DNA of 64,000 bases from Gemmatimonadaceae bacterium. Its GTDB lineage: Bacteria > Gemmatimonadota > Gemmatimonadetes > Gemmatimonadales > Gemmatimonadaceae. The translations under genes were made by a program, and so were the position numbers. This document shows positions 8,306 to 16,450 of this stretch, piece after piece; positions within the stretch are counted from its first letter, which is position 1; each line of letters starts with the position of its first letter. The notes below the pieces were generated by a model that saw only the letters and a program-made list of their open reading frames with translations, was not told the DNA's origin and ran no database searches. The stretch is from the NCBI GenBank assembly GCA_022843265.1, contig JALHNZ010000004.1, forward strand, positions 38,751 through 102,750, given 5' to 3'.

Positions 8306-8746
8306 TTACGCAGCGCGTGCCGCGGCAATTTGGGCCAGCAGCACGAGATCCAGCAGCGCGAGCGCGAGCCCCTGAACAATGATGCCCATGCCGGCGCCCA
8401 CGCCACCAAGCTTTTTTCCCAGACGCCAGCTGCACAGCGCAATCGTGAGACCCACGCCAGCATAGCCAGCATCAAGTCCCACGTTCAACCACAAAAAGTT
8501 GATCAGCGACGTTGCGCCATCCAGATCACGCAGCGCGAGCGTTCGCGCCGCCCAGGCGCAAATCGCCAGATCCACAGCGCCCCAGGCAGCGGTTTGAATT
8601 GCAAAGTGTCGCAGCAATGGCGAGCTCGAGCCGCGCATGGCCAGCCAGGCGAGCGTGAAAGTACCAAGCAGCACGCTACCGCCGCCCCAGATCGCCAGCC
8701 GGAGCAGGTGCGCGCGTTCGAGCGAGAGAAGCGCATCGGCCCACAT
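8306..8746 (-). CDS. Uncharacterised membrane protein with about four helices
   Basis: About 146 residues from the ATG at 8746. Hydrophobic segments near 16-36, 46-64, 85-103 and 117-140 suggest four transmembrane helices. Conserved-looking motifs are GGGSVLLG, WGAVDLAICAW and FLWLNVGLDAGYAGVGLTI. There is no clear ribosome site; a TAGCCT hexamer lies 8 nt before the start. It may form an operon with msrC (39-nt gap). I do not recognise a function. Confidence 0.6.
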   Translation of the reverse strand: MWADALLSLERAHLLRLAIWGGGSVLLGTFTLAWLAMRGSSSPLLRHFAIQTAAWGAVDLAICAWAARTLALRDLDGATSLINFLWLNVGLDAGYAGVGLTIALCSWRLGKKLGGVGAGMGIIVQGLALALLDLVLLAQIAAARAA

Positions 8747-8823
8747 GCAGTAGGAGGCTAGCGGGCGGTCGCGTGGCGGAGAAGGGGGAGCCGTGCGCGC
8801 GCGCGTGTGGTAGTTTGTTTCGC

Positions 8824-8847
8824 ATGCGAGTCGACTTCGCCCAATGA
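8824..8847 (+). CDS. Possible 7-codon leader ORF coupled to the LiaF-like gene
   Basis: ATG at 8824 encodes MRVDFAQ and ends in a TGA that overlaps the next gene's ATG in an ATGA tetranucleotide. A TAGTTT hexamer at 8811-8816 lies 7 nt upstream, so the mini-ORF could be read from a leaderless transcript and carry ribosomes into the main gene. The ORF is short enough to arise by chance. Confidence 0.3.
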   Translation: MRVDFAQ

Positions 8848-9524
8848 GCAACGACGCTCAACCAGAGCGCAGCCCATCCGCGGCCCCCTCGGCCACGGAT
8901 CGAGAGGCGGTAATGTCCGCGCTTGGCGACGCCTACGCTGCGGACCAACTGGAGCTCGATGAGCTGGAGCGGCGCATGGCGCGGGTCTATCGCGCCACAT
9001 CGCACGATGCGCTGGCTGAAGTACTCACCGGGTTGGGATCGCGAGGTTCGCTCGCCCGCGCGCCGATGAGCGCACCGGCGGCCGCGGCCGCGCAGCGCGT
9101 ACAGACCGACCTGTCGATCCGTGCATATGACTATGGCGTCGCCACGATTGCGCGACCCGAGATCGTACCAGAGCGCGCCGTTCTCATGGGGGTAATGGGC
9201 GCGGCGGAGCGCAAAGGGGCATGGGTTGTCCCGCGGCAGCTCAAGGTGTTCGCGGCCATGGGTGGTGTAGATCTCGACCTTCGCGAAGCGCAGTTTGCCA
9301 GCGGCGTTACGGAGATCGAGATTTTCGCCATTTGGGGCGGCGTGGATATCAAGGTACCCACCGGCGTTCGCGTCGAGTCCACCGGCGTGGGCATCATGGG
9401 CGGATTCAGCGTCAGTGGCGCGGATGCGGACCCTGGCCCTGACGCGCCCGTGTTGCGCATCAATGGCGTGGCCATCATGGGTGGCGTGGAAGCCAAAATG
9501 AAAAAAATCAAACGCCCGAAGTAG
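8844..9524 (+). CDS. DUF1707 and LiaF-like C-terminal domain protein
   Basis: 226 residues. The N-terminal part (about 18-63, ATDREAVMSALGDAYAADQLELDELERRMARVYRA) is a DUF1707-type short domain with the typical D-R-E...L..A...G.L...E...R pattern. The C-terminal half (about 110-215) has repeated strand motifs (GVMGAAERKGAW, AMGGVDLDL, IWGGVDIKVP, IMGGF, IMGGVEAK) of the LiaF C-terminal (DUF2154) fold. Proteins of this kind act at or near the membrane in envelope-stress sensing; that role is inferred. No transmembrane helix is visible. Confidence 0.8.
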   Translation: MSNDAQPERSPSAAPSATDREAVMSALGDAYAADQLELDELERRMARVYRATSHDALAEVLTGLGSRGSLARAPMSAPAAAAAQRVQTDLSIRAYDYGVATIARPEIVPERAVLMGVMGAAERKGAWVVPRQLKVFAAMGGVDLDLREAQFASGVTEIEIFAIWGGVDIKVPTGVRVESTGVGIMGGFSVSGADADPGPDAPVLRINGVAIMGGVEAKMKKIKRPK

Positions 9525-9536
9525 ACGCGGACACAC

Positions 9537-9580
9537 AAAAAAATGGGGGCCGACGATTTCTCGTCGGCCCCCATTCGTTT
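9537..9580. terminator. Bidirectional intrinsic terminator
   Basis: A 15-bp perfect stem (AATGGGGGCCGACGA with TCGTCGGCCCCCATT, 9542-9575) surrounds a TTTC loop, with A-rich sequence before and CGTTTT after. It separates the LiaF-like gene from the convergent cupredoxin gene. Confidence 0.92.
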
Positions 9581-9598
9581 TCCCGCGTTACAGCCAGA

Positions 9599-10093
9599 TT
9601 ACGGCGTAACGGTGACTTTGCCCTTCATGCCCATCGCAAGGTGCGGCGTGCAGAAGTACTCGTACGTGCCAGGCGCGACGCCAGCGAAGGAGAGCGTGTA
9701 CTCTTCGTTCGCGTTCATCATCATCGGGCTGCTCAGCTCGCTCATCTGGTTCGGCATGTTGGCCATGAGCTGCGCCTTCACGTCGGCCGGAAGAAGCGTT
9801 GCGTCGAACGCCACATTGTGCGGCGCGCCGCTGACCATGATGAACTTGATGCCGTCGCCGGCCTTGATCGTGATTTCAGCCGGCTCGTAACGGAACGTCG
9901 CGTCACCAACCATCTTCACTTCGTGAATCGTGCCAGTGATTGCCTGCGCGGCACCAGCAGCCGGAGCGGCCGGAGCATCCATCGCGGGTGCTTCAACGGC
10001 CGGTGTGTCCGTCGTTTCCGCCGCCTTGTCACCACCACCGCACGCGCCGAGCAGCATCGCTGCGCTTACTACTGCAAATCCAAGAAACCGCAT
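9599..10093 (-). CDS. Plastocyanin/azurin-like lipoprotein cupredoxin
   Basis: A 164-residue periplasmic type I copper protein. It has a lipoprotein signal peptide with lipobox LLGAC (Cys18) and an Ala/Pro-rich linker (about 24-50). The cupredoxin domain has His92 (GAPHNVAF), Cys148, His151 and Met156 (YFCTPHLAMGMKG), a complete blue-copper ligand set in C-x2-H-x4-M spacing. Electron transfer is likely; the redox partner is unknown. The ATG at 10093 has GGAGG 9 nt upstream. It diverges from the his operon. Confidence 0.9.
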   Translation of the reverse strand: MRFLGFAVVSAAMLLGACGGGDKAAETTDTPAVEAPAMDAPAAPAAGAAQAITGTIHEVKMVGDATFRYEPAEITIKAGDGIKFIMVSGAPHNVAFDATLLPADVKAQLMANMPNQMSELSSPMMMNANEEYTLSFAGVAPGTYEYFCTPHLAMGMKGKVTVTP

Positions 10094-10230
10094 TTCGAAA
10101 GGCCTCCAAAGCCAGATCGACGGAATGGACACATGTCCACGAGAAACAACGAACACCCGCAGCACTCCTGCGAGCCTTGTGAATATATTCACAAATACGT
10201 CGCAACGTAAGGGCTCCAACTTCGCGGGGC

Positions 10231-10260
10231 TTGACCGCGCTGCCCGGCTCCCACTAGCAT
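10231..10260 (+). promoter_or_regulatory. Histidine operon promoter
   Basis: TTGACC (10231-10236), an 18-nt spacer and TAGCAT (10255-10260). The start of transcription would fall on the A of the leader-peptide ATG at 10267, so the leader peptide is probably read from a leaderless RNA. Confidence 0.6.
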
Positions 10261-10266
10261 TGCCGC

Positions 10267-10356
10267 ATGCGCTCAACGCTCCAGCATCACCATCACGTGC
10301 ACCACGGTCACGGCCCGACGGGTCGCGGACTCGCGTACGTGCTGGCTGGAGCCTGA
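10267..10356 (+). CDS. hisL: Histidine operon leader peptide
   Basis: A 29-residue ORF beginning MRSTLQ and continuing with HHHHVHHGH: seven His in nine residues at codons 7-15, ending in TGA. Histidine starvation would stall the ribosome on these codons. It lies upstream of a complete his operon and just before a terminator with a complementary antiterminator, exactly the arrangement of his attenuators in enterobacteria, though the peptide itself is not similar beyond the His run. There is no ribosome site; initiation is probably leaderless. Confidence 0.88.
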   Translation: MRSTLQHHHHVHHGHGPTGRGLAYVLAGA

Positions 10357-10400
10357 TCGCGCTCTATCGTTAGCTCTGCCCGAATTGCCGCTGGCCCGTC
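10311..10400 (+). promoter_or_regulatory. his attenuator: anti-antiterminator and antiterminator pairing
   Basis: Two exclusive pairings can be drawn. Directly after the last His codon, CGGCCC (10311-10316) pairs with GGGTCG (10320-10325) around a 3-nt loop. Alternatively GACGGGTC (10317-10324) pairs over all 8 bases (one G-U) with GGCCCGTC (10393-10400), the 5' arm of the terminator. A ribosome stalled on the His codons would cover the first hairpin, free 10317-10324, and break the terminator. Pairing was worked out by eye. Confidence 0.75.
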
Positions 10401-10422
10401 CTCCCGAGGATGGGCCTTTTTT
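10393..10422 (+). terminator. his attenuator terminator
   Basis: A 10-bp stem (GGCCCGTCCT with AGGATGGGCC, one G-U) has a CCCG loop and is followed by six T. It lies 36 nt after the leader-peptide stop and 78 nt before hisG, so it would end transcription when histidine is plentiful. Confidence 0.88.
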
Positions 10423-10500
10423 CTTGCCCAGCTTTTCATTCTCGGGATTTGTTCGGTTTTTCCGGCTCAACTTTCCCGCTTTCGACCTTTTGAGATCGCC

Positions 10501-11379
10501 ATGCTTAGAATCGCGCTGCCAAACAAAGGGCGGCTCAGTGAAGAAACCCGCACGTTATTCAACGACGCTGGCCTGGAAGTACGGGCCGCCGGTGAACGCG
10601 CCCTGACCGCATCACTCGGCGGGGAGTTCGAGGCGATCTTTGTGCGCGCTCAGGACATTCCTGAGTTCGTCGCGGACGGAGCCGCTGACGCCGGTGTGAC
10701 CGGATGGGACCTCGTCAACGAGTCCGGTCGCGCGCTCACGGAGCACCTGGACCTGGGTTTCGGACGCTGCCGGCTTGTCGTGGCCGCCAAAGATGACTCC
10801 GGTATCACCAGCGTCAGCCAGATTGGTGAAAATGGTCAGCCTGTGCGCGTTGCATCGGTGTTTCCCCGCATCACGGCACGCTTCTTTGCCGAACGCGGTC
10901 GACCGGTTGAAGTCGTGCCGGTATCAGGCGCTGCGGAAATCGCGCCGCACCTCGGCATCGCCGACATCGTGGTGGATCTCACGTCCACTGGCTCCACGCT
11001 CAAAATGAACGGGCTCCACGAAGTAGAAACGGTGCTCGAAAGTTCAGCGCGCCTGGTGACTGCAGCGGGAGGGCCTCGTAGTGGCAATGCGGAGGCCGCC
11101 GCGCAGCTCGAAGAGCTCGTGACCGCACTTGGCTCCGTGATTCGTGCGCGCGGTCAGCGCTATCTCATGGCCAATGTGCCGCGCAGCGTGCTTGAACAAG
11201 TAAAGAGAGTATTGCCGGGACTCAACGGACCAACCGTTGTCGACATCATGAACGGTGGCACGTATGTCGCGGTGCACGCCGTCGTGCCCGCGAAAATGGT
11301 GTATCGCGTGATCTCGCAGTTGCGCGCTCTCGGCGCCGAGGGCCTGTTGGTCACTCGCATTGAGAGGCTGGTGCCGTGA
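10501..11379 (+). CDS. hisG: ATP phosphoribosyltransferase, long form
   Basis: HisG joins PRPP and ATP, the first and feedback-inhibited step of histidine synthesis. The protein starts MLRIALPNKGRLSEET as in the family and has DAGVTGWDLVNESG and DIVVDLTSTGSTLK, the PRPP-binding region. At 292 residues it is the long type with a C-terminal ACT-like regulatory domain (about 215-292), so no HisZ partner is needed. Its GTGA overlap with hisD begins the translationally coupled operon. Expression is expected to be controlled by the upstream attenuator. Confidence 0.96.
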   Translation: MLRIALPNKGRLSEETRTLFNDAGLEVRAAGERALTASLGGEFEAIFVRAQDIPEFVADGAADAGVTGWDLVNESGRALTEHLDLGFGRCRLVVAAKDDSGITSVSQIGENGQPVRVASVFPRITARFFAERGRPVEVVPVSGAAEIAPHLGIADIVVDLTSTGSTLKMNGLHEVETVLESSARLVTAAGGPRSGNAEAAAQLEELVTALGSVIRARGQRYLMANVPRSVLEQVKRVLPGLNGPTVVDIMNGGTYVAVHAVVPAKMVYRVISQLRALGAEGLLVTRIERLVP

Positions 11380-12701
11380 GCGAAGCCTCGGGTATTGTCT
11401 TGCGCGCACGTGGCGCGTTCAACGCGCTTGATGCGGCAACACGTCGCGACCTGATGGCGCGCGACGCCGGCGGCGGTGATGTCACGGTGCGTACACGCGT
11501 AAGCGCGATGATCGACGACGTACGCGTGCGTGGTGACCTGGCCCTGCGCGATTTTGCACAGCAGTTTGACAACGTGTCGCTTGATGCATTCGAAGTACCG
11601 CGCACAGAATGGGTTCGCGCGCTCAACGCGCTTGACGCACCACTTCGCCGTGCCATCGAACGTGCGGCAAAAAATATCCGCACGGTGCATTCCGCTTTTC
11701 TCCCGCAAGCGACGGAAGTATCACCGGAGCCCGGCATCATTGTTGGCCGGCGTCCCGATCCGCTTTCACGCGTGGGCGTGTACGCGCCCGGTGGACGCGC
11801 GGCGTATCCGAGTTCGCTGCTCATGGGGGCTGTGCCAGCACGCGTGGCGGGCGTGGGTGAAGTGATTGTGTGTTCGCCGCCGGGACCGTCAGGGCAACCG
11901 AGCGATGTCGTATTGGCCGCGGCCGAGCTCGCGGGAGTGGATCGCGTCTTTGCGCTGGGCGGTGCGGGTGCGATTGCGGCGATGGCGCTTGGCACCGAGA
12001 CAGTGCCGCGCGTAGACCGGATTGTTGGACCGGGCAATGCATACGTCGCTGAAGCCAAGTTGCAACTCGTATCCAACGTCACGATCGACTCACCAGCGGG
12101 TCCCAGCGAGCTGCTCGTACTCGCTGACGGTACATCCAATGCCGACGTCGTCGCGCGCGAAATGATCGCGCAGGCTGAACACGATCCTGACGCGGCCGTG
12201 ATTGCGATTATTGCCGGTGCCGAAACGCTGGCAGTGGAGATTGAACGTGCCGTGGCCGCACAACTGCGCGAATCACCACGCGCGCACATTGTGGCCGCCG
12301 CGCTTGCCGCGCGGGGCGCGGTGATAACGACAGAAACGCTCGCGGAAGCGGTAACCTTCGCGAACGAATGGGCGGCTGAACATTTGCTGCTTGTGGTGAA
12401 CGACGCACTGATCGGTGATACGCTCGCTTCGCTGCGTCATGCTGGTACGATTTTCGTTGGCGAGAGTGCATCGGTGGCATTTGGCGACTACATGACGGGG
12501 GCAAATCATGTGTTGCCAACAGCGGGACTGGCACGTTGTTACTCGGGGTTGTCCACGCTCGATTTTGTGCGATGGACCACATGGCAGTTGGTCACGCCAT
12601 CGGCGGCCGCCTCCATGTCGGAAGACGTGGGCGTGTTCGCGGACGCCGAGGGGTTACCCGGGCACGCAGCCGCCGCGCGCGCGTGGGGGATTCGTTCGTG
12701 A
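11376..12701 (+). CDS. hisD: Histidinol dehydrogenase
   Basis: HisD oxidises histidinol to histidine in two NAD-dependent steps at a zinc site. The 441-residue protein shows the expected blocks: RVGVYAPGGRAAYPSSLLMG, VDRIVGPGNAYVAEAK (NAD/substrate region), MIAQAEHDPDA (Zn-binding Gln and His), EWAAEHLLL (catalytic Glu-His pair) and ANHVLPT. The GTG start overlaps the hisG stop by 4 nt. Confidence 0.96.
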   Translation: MSEASGIVLRARGAFNALDAATRRDLMARDAGGGDVTVRTRVSAMIDDVRVRGDLALRDFAQQFDNVSLDAFEVPRTEWVRALNALDAPLRRAIERAAKNIRTVHSAFLPQATEVSPEPGIIVGRRPDPLSRVGVYAPGGRAAYPSSLLMGAVPARVAGVGEVIVCSPPGPSGQPSDVVLAAAELAGVDRVFALGGAGAIAAMALGTETVPRVDRIVGPGNAYVAEAKLQLVSNVTIDSPAGPSELLVLADGTSNADVVAREMIAQAEHDPDAAVIAIIAGAETLAVEIERAVAAQLRESPRAHIVAAALAARGAVITTETLAEAVTFANEWAAEHLLLVVNDALIGDTLASLRHAGTIFVGESASVAFGDYMTGANHVLPTAGLARCYSGLSTLDFVRWTTWQLVTPSAAASMSEDVGVFADAEGLPGHAAAARAWGIRS

Positions 12702-13774
12702 GCCAGCGCTCAACAGACCGATTGTCCATTGCGCGCGCCGCGTATCAGGATGTGCCGCTGTATGATCCCAAGCGCTCGCCCGTTGAAATCGACCTCACGG
12801 ACAACACAAATCTCTGGGGCATTCCGCCCCGCGCGGAACAGGTCCTGCGTGAATCACTGGCGTCGGTGATCACACGATACCCCTCGCTGTATGCGGGCGA
12901 GTTGAAATCGGCGCTCGCGCAATACGCGGGCGTGTCGGCCGACATGATTGTGACGGGCTGCGGTTCCGACGATGTGCTGGATTCTGCCATGCGCGCGTTC
13001 GCCGCGCCCGGCGAGCACGTTGTGTCATCGCTGCCATCGTTCGCCATGGTGCCGATCTTCGCGCGCATGAACGATCTCGAGTGGACGGGCGTGACCGAAA
13101 CCCCCGATCACGCGATCAACGTTGAAGCGATGCTCGCCGAGCCTTCGAAGGTGCTGTACGTATGCACGCCGAACAATCCAACGGGTGCGGTGACACCGCT
13201 GCGCACACTTCGCGAACTGGCGTCTCGTTGTGCCGGTGTGCTGGTAATTGACGAAGCGTACATCGAGTTTGGCGGCGAGGCGGCCACCGAACTCGTGCAC
13301 GAGTTTGACCGCGTGTTGCTCGTGCGCACCATGTCGAAGGCGTTCGGGCTGGCCGGACTGCGTGTTGGCTACGCGATCGGACAGCCGGCGCTTGTGCTCG
13401 AAGTCGAAAAATCGCGCGGACCGTACAAGGTGAACGCACTCGCAGAGCGTGTCGCCACCGCCGCACTCACGCACGATATGGCGTGGGTGCAGGAGCATGT
13501 GGCCCTGGCGATTGAGCTGCGGGAGCGACTCAGCGCCGAACTGCGCGCGCGAGGACTGAATCCCATTCCGTCGGGCGGGAACTTTGTGTGTGCGGCTGTC
13601 CCGCACTGCGTGGCGGTAGGACAGGCAATGCGCGCCCGTGGCGTTGCCGTGCGGCCATTCCCGGATTTGCCGCACATCGGCGATGCGCTGCGCTTTTCAG
13701 TGGGTCCGTGGCCGTTGCTCGAACGCTGCTTGACAGCGTTCGACGAAGCGCGCGCTGAAGTGGGGGCGCCGTGA
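12698..13774 (+). CDS. hisC: Histidinol-phosphate aminotransferase
   Basis: A PLP enzyme that transaminates imidazole acetol phosphate to histidinol phosphate. The 358-residue protein has DNTNLWG near the N-terminus, GCGSDDVLD, VCTPNNPTGAV, VIDEAYIEF and MSKAFGLAGLRVGYAIG with the PLP-binding lysine. The frame is open further upstream, but the GTG at 12698 forms a GTGA overlap with the hisD stop, the same junction as elsewhere in this operon, and gives a normal family length. Confidence 0.95.
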   Translation: MSQRSTDRLSIARAAYQDVPLYDPKRSPVEIDLTDNTNLWGIPPRAEQVLRESLASVITRYPSLYAGELKSALAQYAGVSADMIVTGCGSDDVLDSAMRAFAAPGEHVVSSLPSFAMVPIFARMNDLEWTGVTETPDHAINVEAMLAEPSKVLYVCTPNNPTGAVTPLRTLRELASRCAGVLVIDEAYIEFGGEAATELVHEFDRVLLVRTMSKAFGLAGLRVGYAIGQPALVLEVEKSRGPYKVNALAERVATAALTHDMAWVQEHVALAIELRERLSAELRARGLNPIPSGGNFVCAAVPHCVAVGQAMRARGVAVRPFPDLPHIGDALRFSVGPWPLLERCLTAFDEARAEVGAP

Positions 13775-14421
13775 GTTCGTCGCCACTTCGCGTGACGGTC
13801 TTCGATTACGAGGCCGGTAATTTGCACTCGCTCGTCAAATCACTGGAGACGGACTTCACGGAGGTTCGCGTAGAAACGGACCCCGCCGCCGCGGTACGCG
13901 ACACAGACGCGTTGGTGCTGCCGGGCGTTGGTGCCTTTTCGCCTGCCGCTGTCAAGCTGGCCTCCGGTCGTGACGCCATGCGTGACGCACTGCTTGGCGG
14001 ACTCCCTTGTCTTGGGATTTGTCTCGGCATGCAGCTGCTGTTCGACGGCAGTGAAGAAGGCCCGGGAACGGGTCTGGGCGTATTATCTGGACAGGTCACC
14101 CGTCTGGCTGCTGAACGTGTGCCGCAGATCGGCTGGAATACACTGGAAGACACCACACCGCGTGATACGTTGCTTGTCGAGTCGGATTTGCAGACGGCGT
14201 ACTACGCGAACAGCTTTGTGTGCAGACCGACCGGCGAGTCCGCGCGTCATGTGATTGCGTACACCACGCACGAGCGCGATCGTTTTCCCGCCGCGGTTCG
14301 CGTGGGCAACGTCGTTGGCACACAGTTTCATCCGGAAAAATCGAGCGCGGCCGGTGTGCGCTTTGTACGCGCTTTCCTCAGGGAAGCCGCATCTCACGTG
14401 ACTCGAGGAGTTGGGCTGTGA
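13771..14421 (+). CDS. hisH: Imidazole glycerol phosphate synthase, glutaminase subunit
   Basis: HisH releases ammonia from glutamine and passes it to HisF. This 216-residue class I glutamine amidotransferase starts VTVFDYEAGNLHSLVKSL and has LPGVGAF, the nucleophile motif GICLGMQLLFDGSEE and the His-Glu pair in GTQFHPEKS. The GTG start overlaps the hisC stop by 4 nt. The partner hisF lies three genes downstream. Confidence 0.95.
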   Translation: MSSSPLRVTVFDYEAGNLHSLVKSLETDFTEVRVETDPAAAVRDTDALVLPGVGAFSPAAVKLASGRDAMRDALLGGLPCLGICLGMQLLFDGSEEGPGTGLGVLSGQVTRLAAERVPQIGWNTLEDTTPRDTLLVESDLQTAYYANSFVCRPTGESARHVIAYTTHERDRFPAAVRVGNVVGTQFHPEKSSAAGVRFVRAFLREAASHVTRGVGL

Positions 14422-15131
14422 TTGTCATTCCTGCGGTAGACCTGCGCGACGGGCGCTGTGTGCAGCTGGTCGGCGGCGAGTACGACAAGGAATCCGTGCG
14501 ACTTGAGAATCCGCCCGAAGTCGCGCGAGAATGGGTGCGCGAAGGATTTTCACGCTTGCACGTGGTTGATCTTGATGCCGCCACGGGACGCGGCCGCAAC
14601 GACGACATCATTCGCGACATTATTCGTGACTCGGGCGTACCGGTACAGGTTGGCGGCGGCGTGCGCGACGAAGCGCGAATCGAAGAGCTGTTGCTCGATG
14701 GCGCTTCCTGGGTGGTAGTTGGGACGCGCGCCGTGGAAGACGCCAGCTGGCTGAGCGAGATGGCGTATCAGTTTCCGGGGCAGTTGATCGTAGCTGCCGA
14801 TGTGCGTGAGCGAAAGGTTGTGACTCGCGGTTGGACGGAAACACTGCCGCTGGATGTGGTCTCGTTTGTGGAAGATCTCGGTGCCCTGCCACTCGCTGGT
14901 GTACTCGTCACTGCCGTGCACATGGAAGGTCAGATGCAGGGCACCGATCTTTCACTCATGGAAGACGTGGCCGACGCCTCGGCGTGGCCGGTGTTTGCCA
15001 GTGGCGGTGTGACCACGATCGAAGATTTGCGCGCGCTTGAGCACCGTGGTGTGCACGGCGCCGTTCTCGGCATGGCCCTTTACACGGGCGCGATTGAACC
15101 GCGCCGTCTCCTCGAGGAATTTGGCGCATGA
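14418..15131 (+). CDS. hisA: ProFAR isomerase HisA
   Basis: HisA isomerises ProFAR to PRFAR, an Amadori rearrangement on a TIM barrel. The product starts VIVIPAVDLRDGRCVQLVGG with the catalytic Asp in AVDL, and has VGGGVRD and VFASGGVTTIEDL, the phosphate-binding loops. The GTG at 14418 overlaps the hisH stop in GTGA and has GAGGAG about 8 nt upstream, giving 237 residues, a normal length; the longer upstream frame is discarded. Confidence 0.95.
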   Translation: MIVIPAVDLRDGRCVQLVGGEYDKESVRLENPPEVAREWVREGFSRLHVVDLDAATGRGRNDDIIRDIIRDSGVPVQVGGGVRDEARIEELLLDGASWVVVGTRAVEDASWLSEMAYQFPGQLIVAADVRERKVVTRGWTETLPLDVVSFVEDLGALPLAGVLVTAVHMEGQMQGTDLSLMEDVADASAWPVFASGGVTTIEDLRALEHRGVHGAVLGMALYTGAIEPRRLLEEFGA

Positions 15132-15667
15132 CCACGGTAATTCGTGAAAGCAAGGAAACGCAGATTCGCCTGACGCTCACCGCCGGAACTGGCATTGCCA
15201 CCGTGAGCACCAGCGAGCCGTTTCTTGATCATATGCTCGTGGCCTTGGCTCGTTACAGCGGTATCGACATCACGCTCACCGCGTCGGGTGATTTGCCGCA
15301 CCACCTGATTGAAGACGTGGCGATCGCGCTCGGACAGGGCATGGCCACCTTCGCGCCCGCAACATGTGCCCGCTACGGCGATCGAACAGTGCCAATGGAC
15401 GACGCGCTCGTGCACGTCTCGATCGATCTGGGAGGCCGCCCGTATTACAAGGGTCCTTTGCCGAGCAACCTGTACGATCACTTTTTGCGCTCATTCGCAG
15501 ACAATGCGAAAGCCACGCTGCATGTGCGGGTGCTGCGCGGACACGATCGTCACCACGTCATTGAAGCCGCATTCAAAGCGCTCGGTCTCGCGTTGCGCGA
15601 GGCGCTGGTGGAATCCGGCGCAGTCTTCAGCACCAAGGGTTCGGTGCGTCTTGAAATTTCGGAGTAG
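15128..15667 (+). CDS. hisB: Imidazoleglycerol-phosphate dehydratase
   Basis: HisB dehydrates imidazole glycerol phosphate with Mn ions. This monofunctional 179-residue form has TSEPFLDHMLVALARYSGIDI, PHHLIEDVAIALGQG and DRHHVIEAAFKALGLALREAL, which carry the metal-binding His/Glu sets. The phosphatase half of bifunctional enterobacterial HisB is absent; that activity is supplied by the downstream hisN. ATGA overlap with hisA. Confidence 0.95.
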   Translation: MTTVIRESKETQIRLTLTAGTGIATVSTSEPFLDHMLVALARYSGIDITLTASGDLPHHLIEDVAIALGQGMATFAPATCARYGDRTVPMDDALVHVSIDLGGRPYYKGPLPSNLYDHFLRSFADNAKATLHVRVLRGHDRHHVIEAAFKALGLALREALVESGAVFSTKGSVRLEISE

Positions 15668-15670
15668 GCA

Positions 15671-16450
15671 GTGCTGACACGACGATTGATTGTCTGCCTG
15701 GACGTCAAAGGCGCACGTGTGGTGAAGGGTGTGCAGTTCGTTGGGCTGCGCGACGTTGGTGATCCGGTTGCACTCGCCACGCGCTACGAAAGCGAGGGTG
15801 CGGACGAAATCACATTCCTCGACATCTCGGCCAGCGCTGAAGAACGCAGCACCCTGCTCGATGTCGCGCGCCGTACCGCGGAACAGTTATTCATTCCGCT
15901 CACAATTGGTGGCGGCATTCGAACAGCCGATGACGTCGCGCGTGCGCTGCGCGCCGGTGCAGACAAGGTGAGCGTAAATTCGGCGGCGGTGACGCGTCCG
16001 GAAGTACTGACCGAATCTGCCGACCGGTTTGGGGCGCAATGCGTGGTGGCGAGCATCGATGCCAAGCGCGACGAGCAGGGCGTGTGGCGCGTGTGGGTAA
16101 AGGGCGGGCGTGAACAGACGCCGCTGGAAGCGGTGGCCTGGGCGCAGGAATGTGTATCGCGCGGCGCCGGCGAGGTGCTGCTCACCAGTATTGACCGTGA
16201 TGGCGCGCGCATAGGCTACGACACCGACCTGACGCGCGCCGTGTCGAACGCGGTGCACGTGCCGGTAATTGCCAGCGGAGGCGCGGGTCGCGCCGAGCAT
16301 CTGGTCGAGGCGATCGAAACGGGGCATGCCGACGCGGTGCTGGTGGCCGGCATTCTGCACGATGGCGTCACGACGGTGCGCGCACTGAAAGACGTGATGC
16401 GGAGCGCCGGCATTCCGGTGCGTGACATTCCCGTGGAAGTGGCCGCATGA
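15671..16450 (+). CDS. hisF: Imidazole glycerol phosphate synthase, cyclase subunit
   Basis: HisF uses ammonia from HisH to make imidazole glycerol phosphate and AICAR. The 259-residue TIM barrel starts RRLIVCLDVKGARVVKGVQFVGL with the first catalytic Asp, and has IGGGIRT, CVVASIDAKRD (second catalytic Asp) and VIASGGAGRAEH. The GTG start lies 3 nt after the hisB stop, with GGAG 6 nt upstream. Confidence 0.96.
   Translation: MLTRRLIVCLDVKGARVVKGVQFVGLRDVGDPVALATRYESEGADEITFLDISASAEERSTLLDVARRTAEQLFIPLTIGGGIRTADDVARALRAGADKVSVNSAAVTRPEVLTESADRFGAQCVVASIDAKRDEQGVWRVWVKGGREQTPLEAVAWAQECVSRGAGEVLLTSIDRDGARIGYDTDLTRAVSNAVHVPVIASGGAGRAEHLVEAIETGHADAVLVAGILHDGVTTVRALKDVMRSAGIPVRDIPVEVAA

Noticed and set aside
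10285..10311. The run of His codons could be mistaken for a vector-type His tag.
   Set aside because: It is followed by more natural codons, a stop, matching RNA stems and hisG; there is no vector sequence around it.
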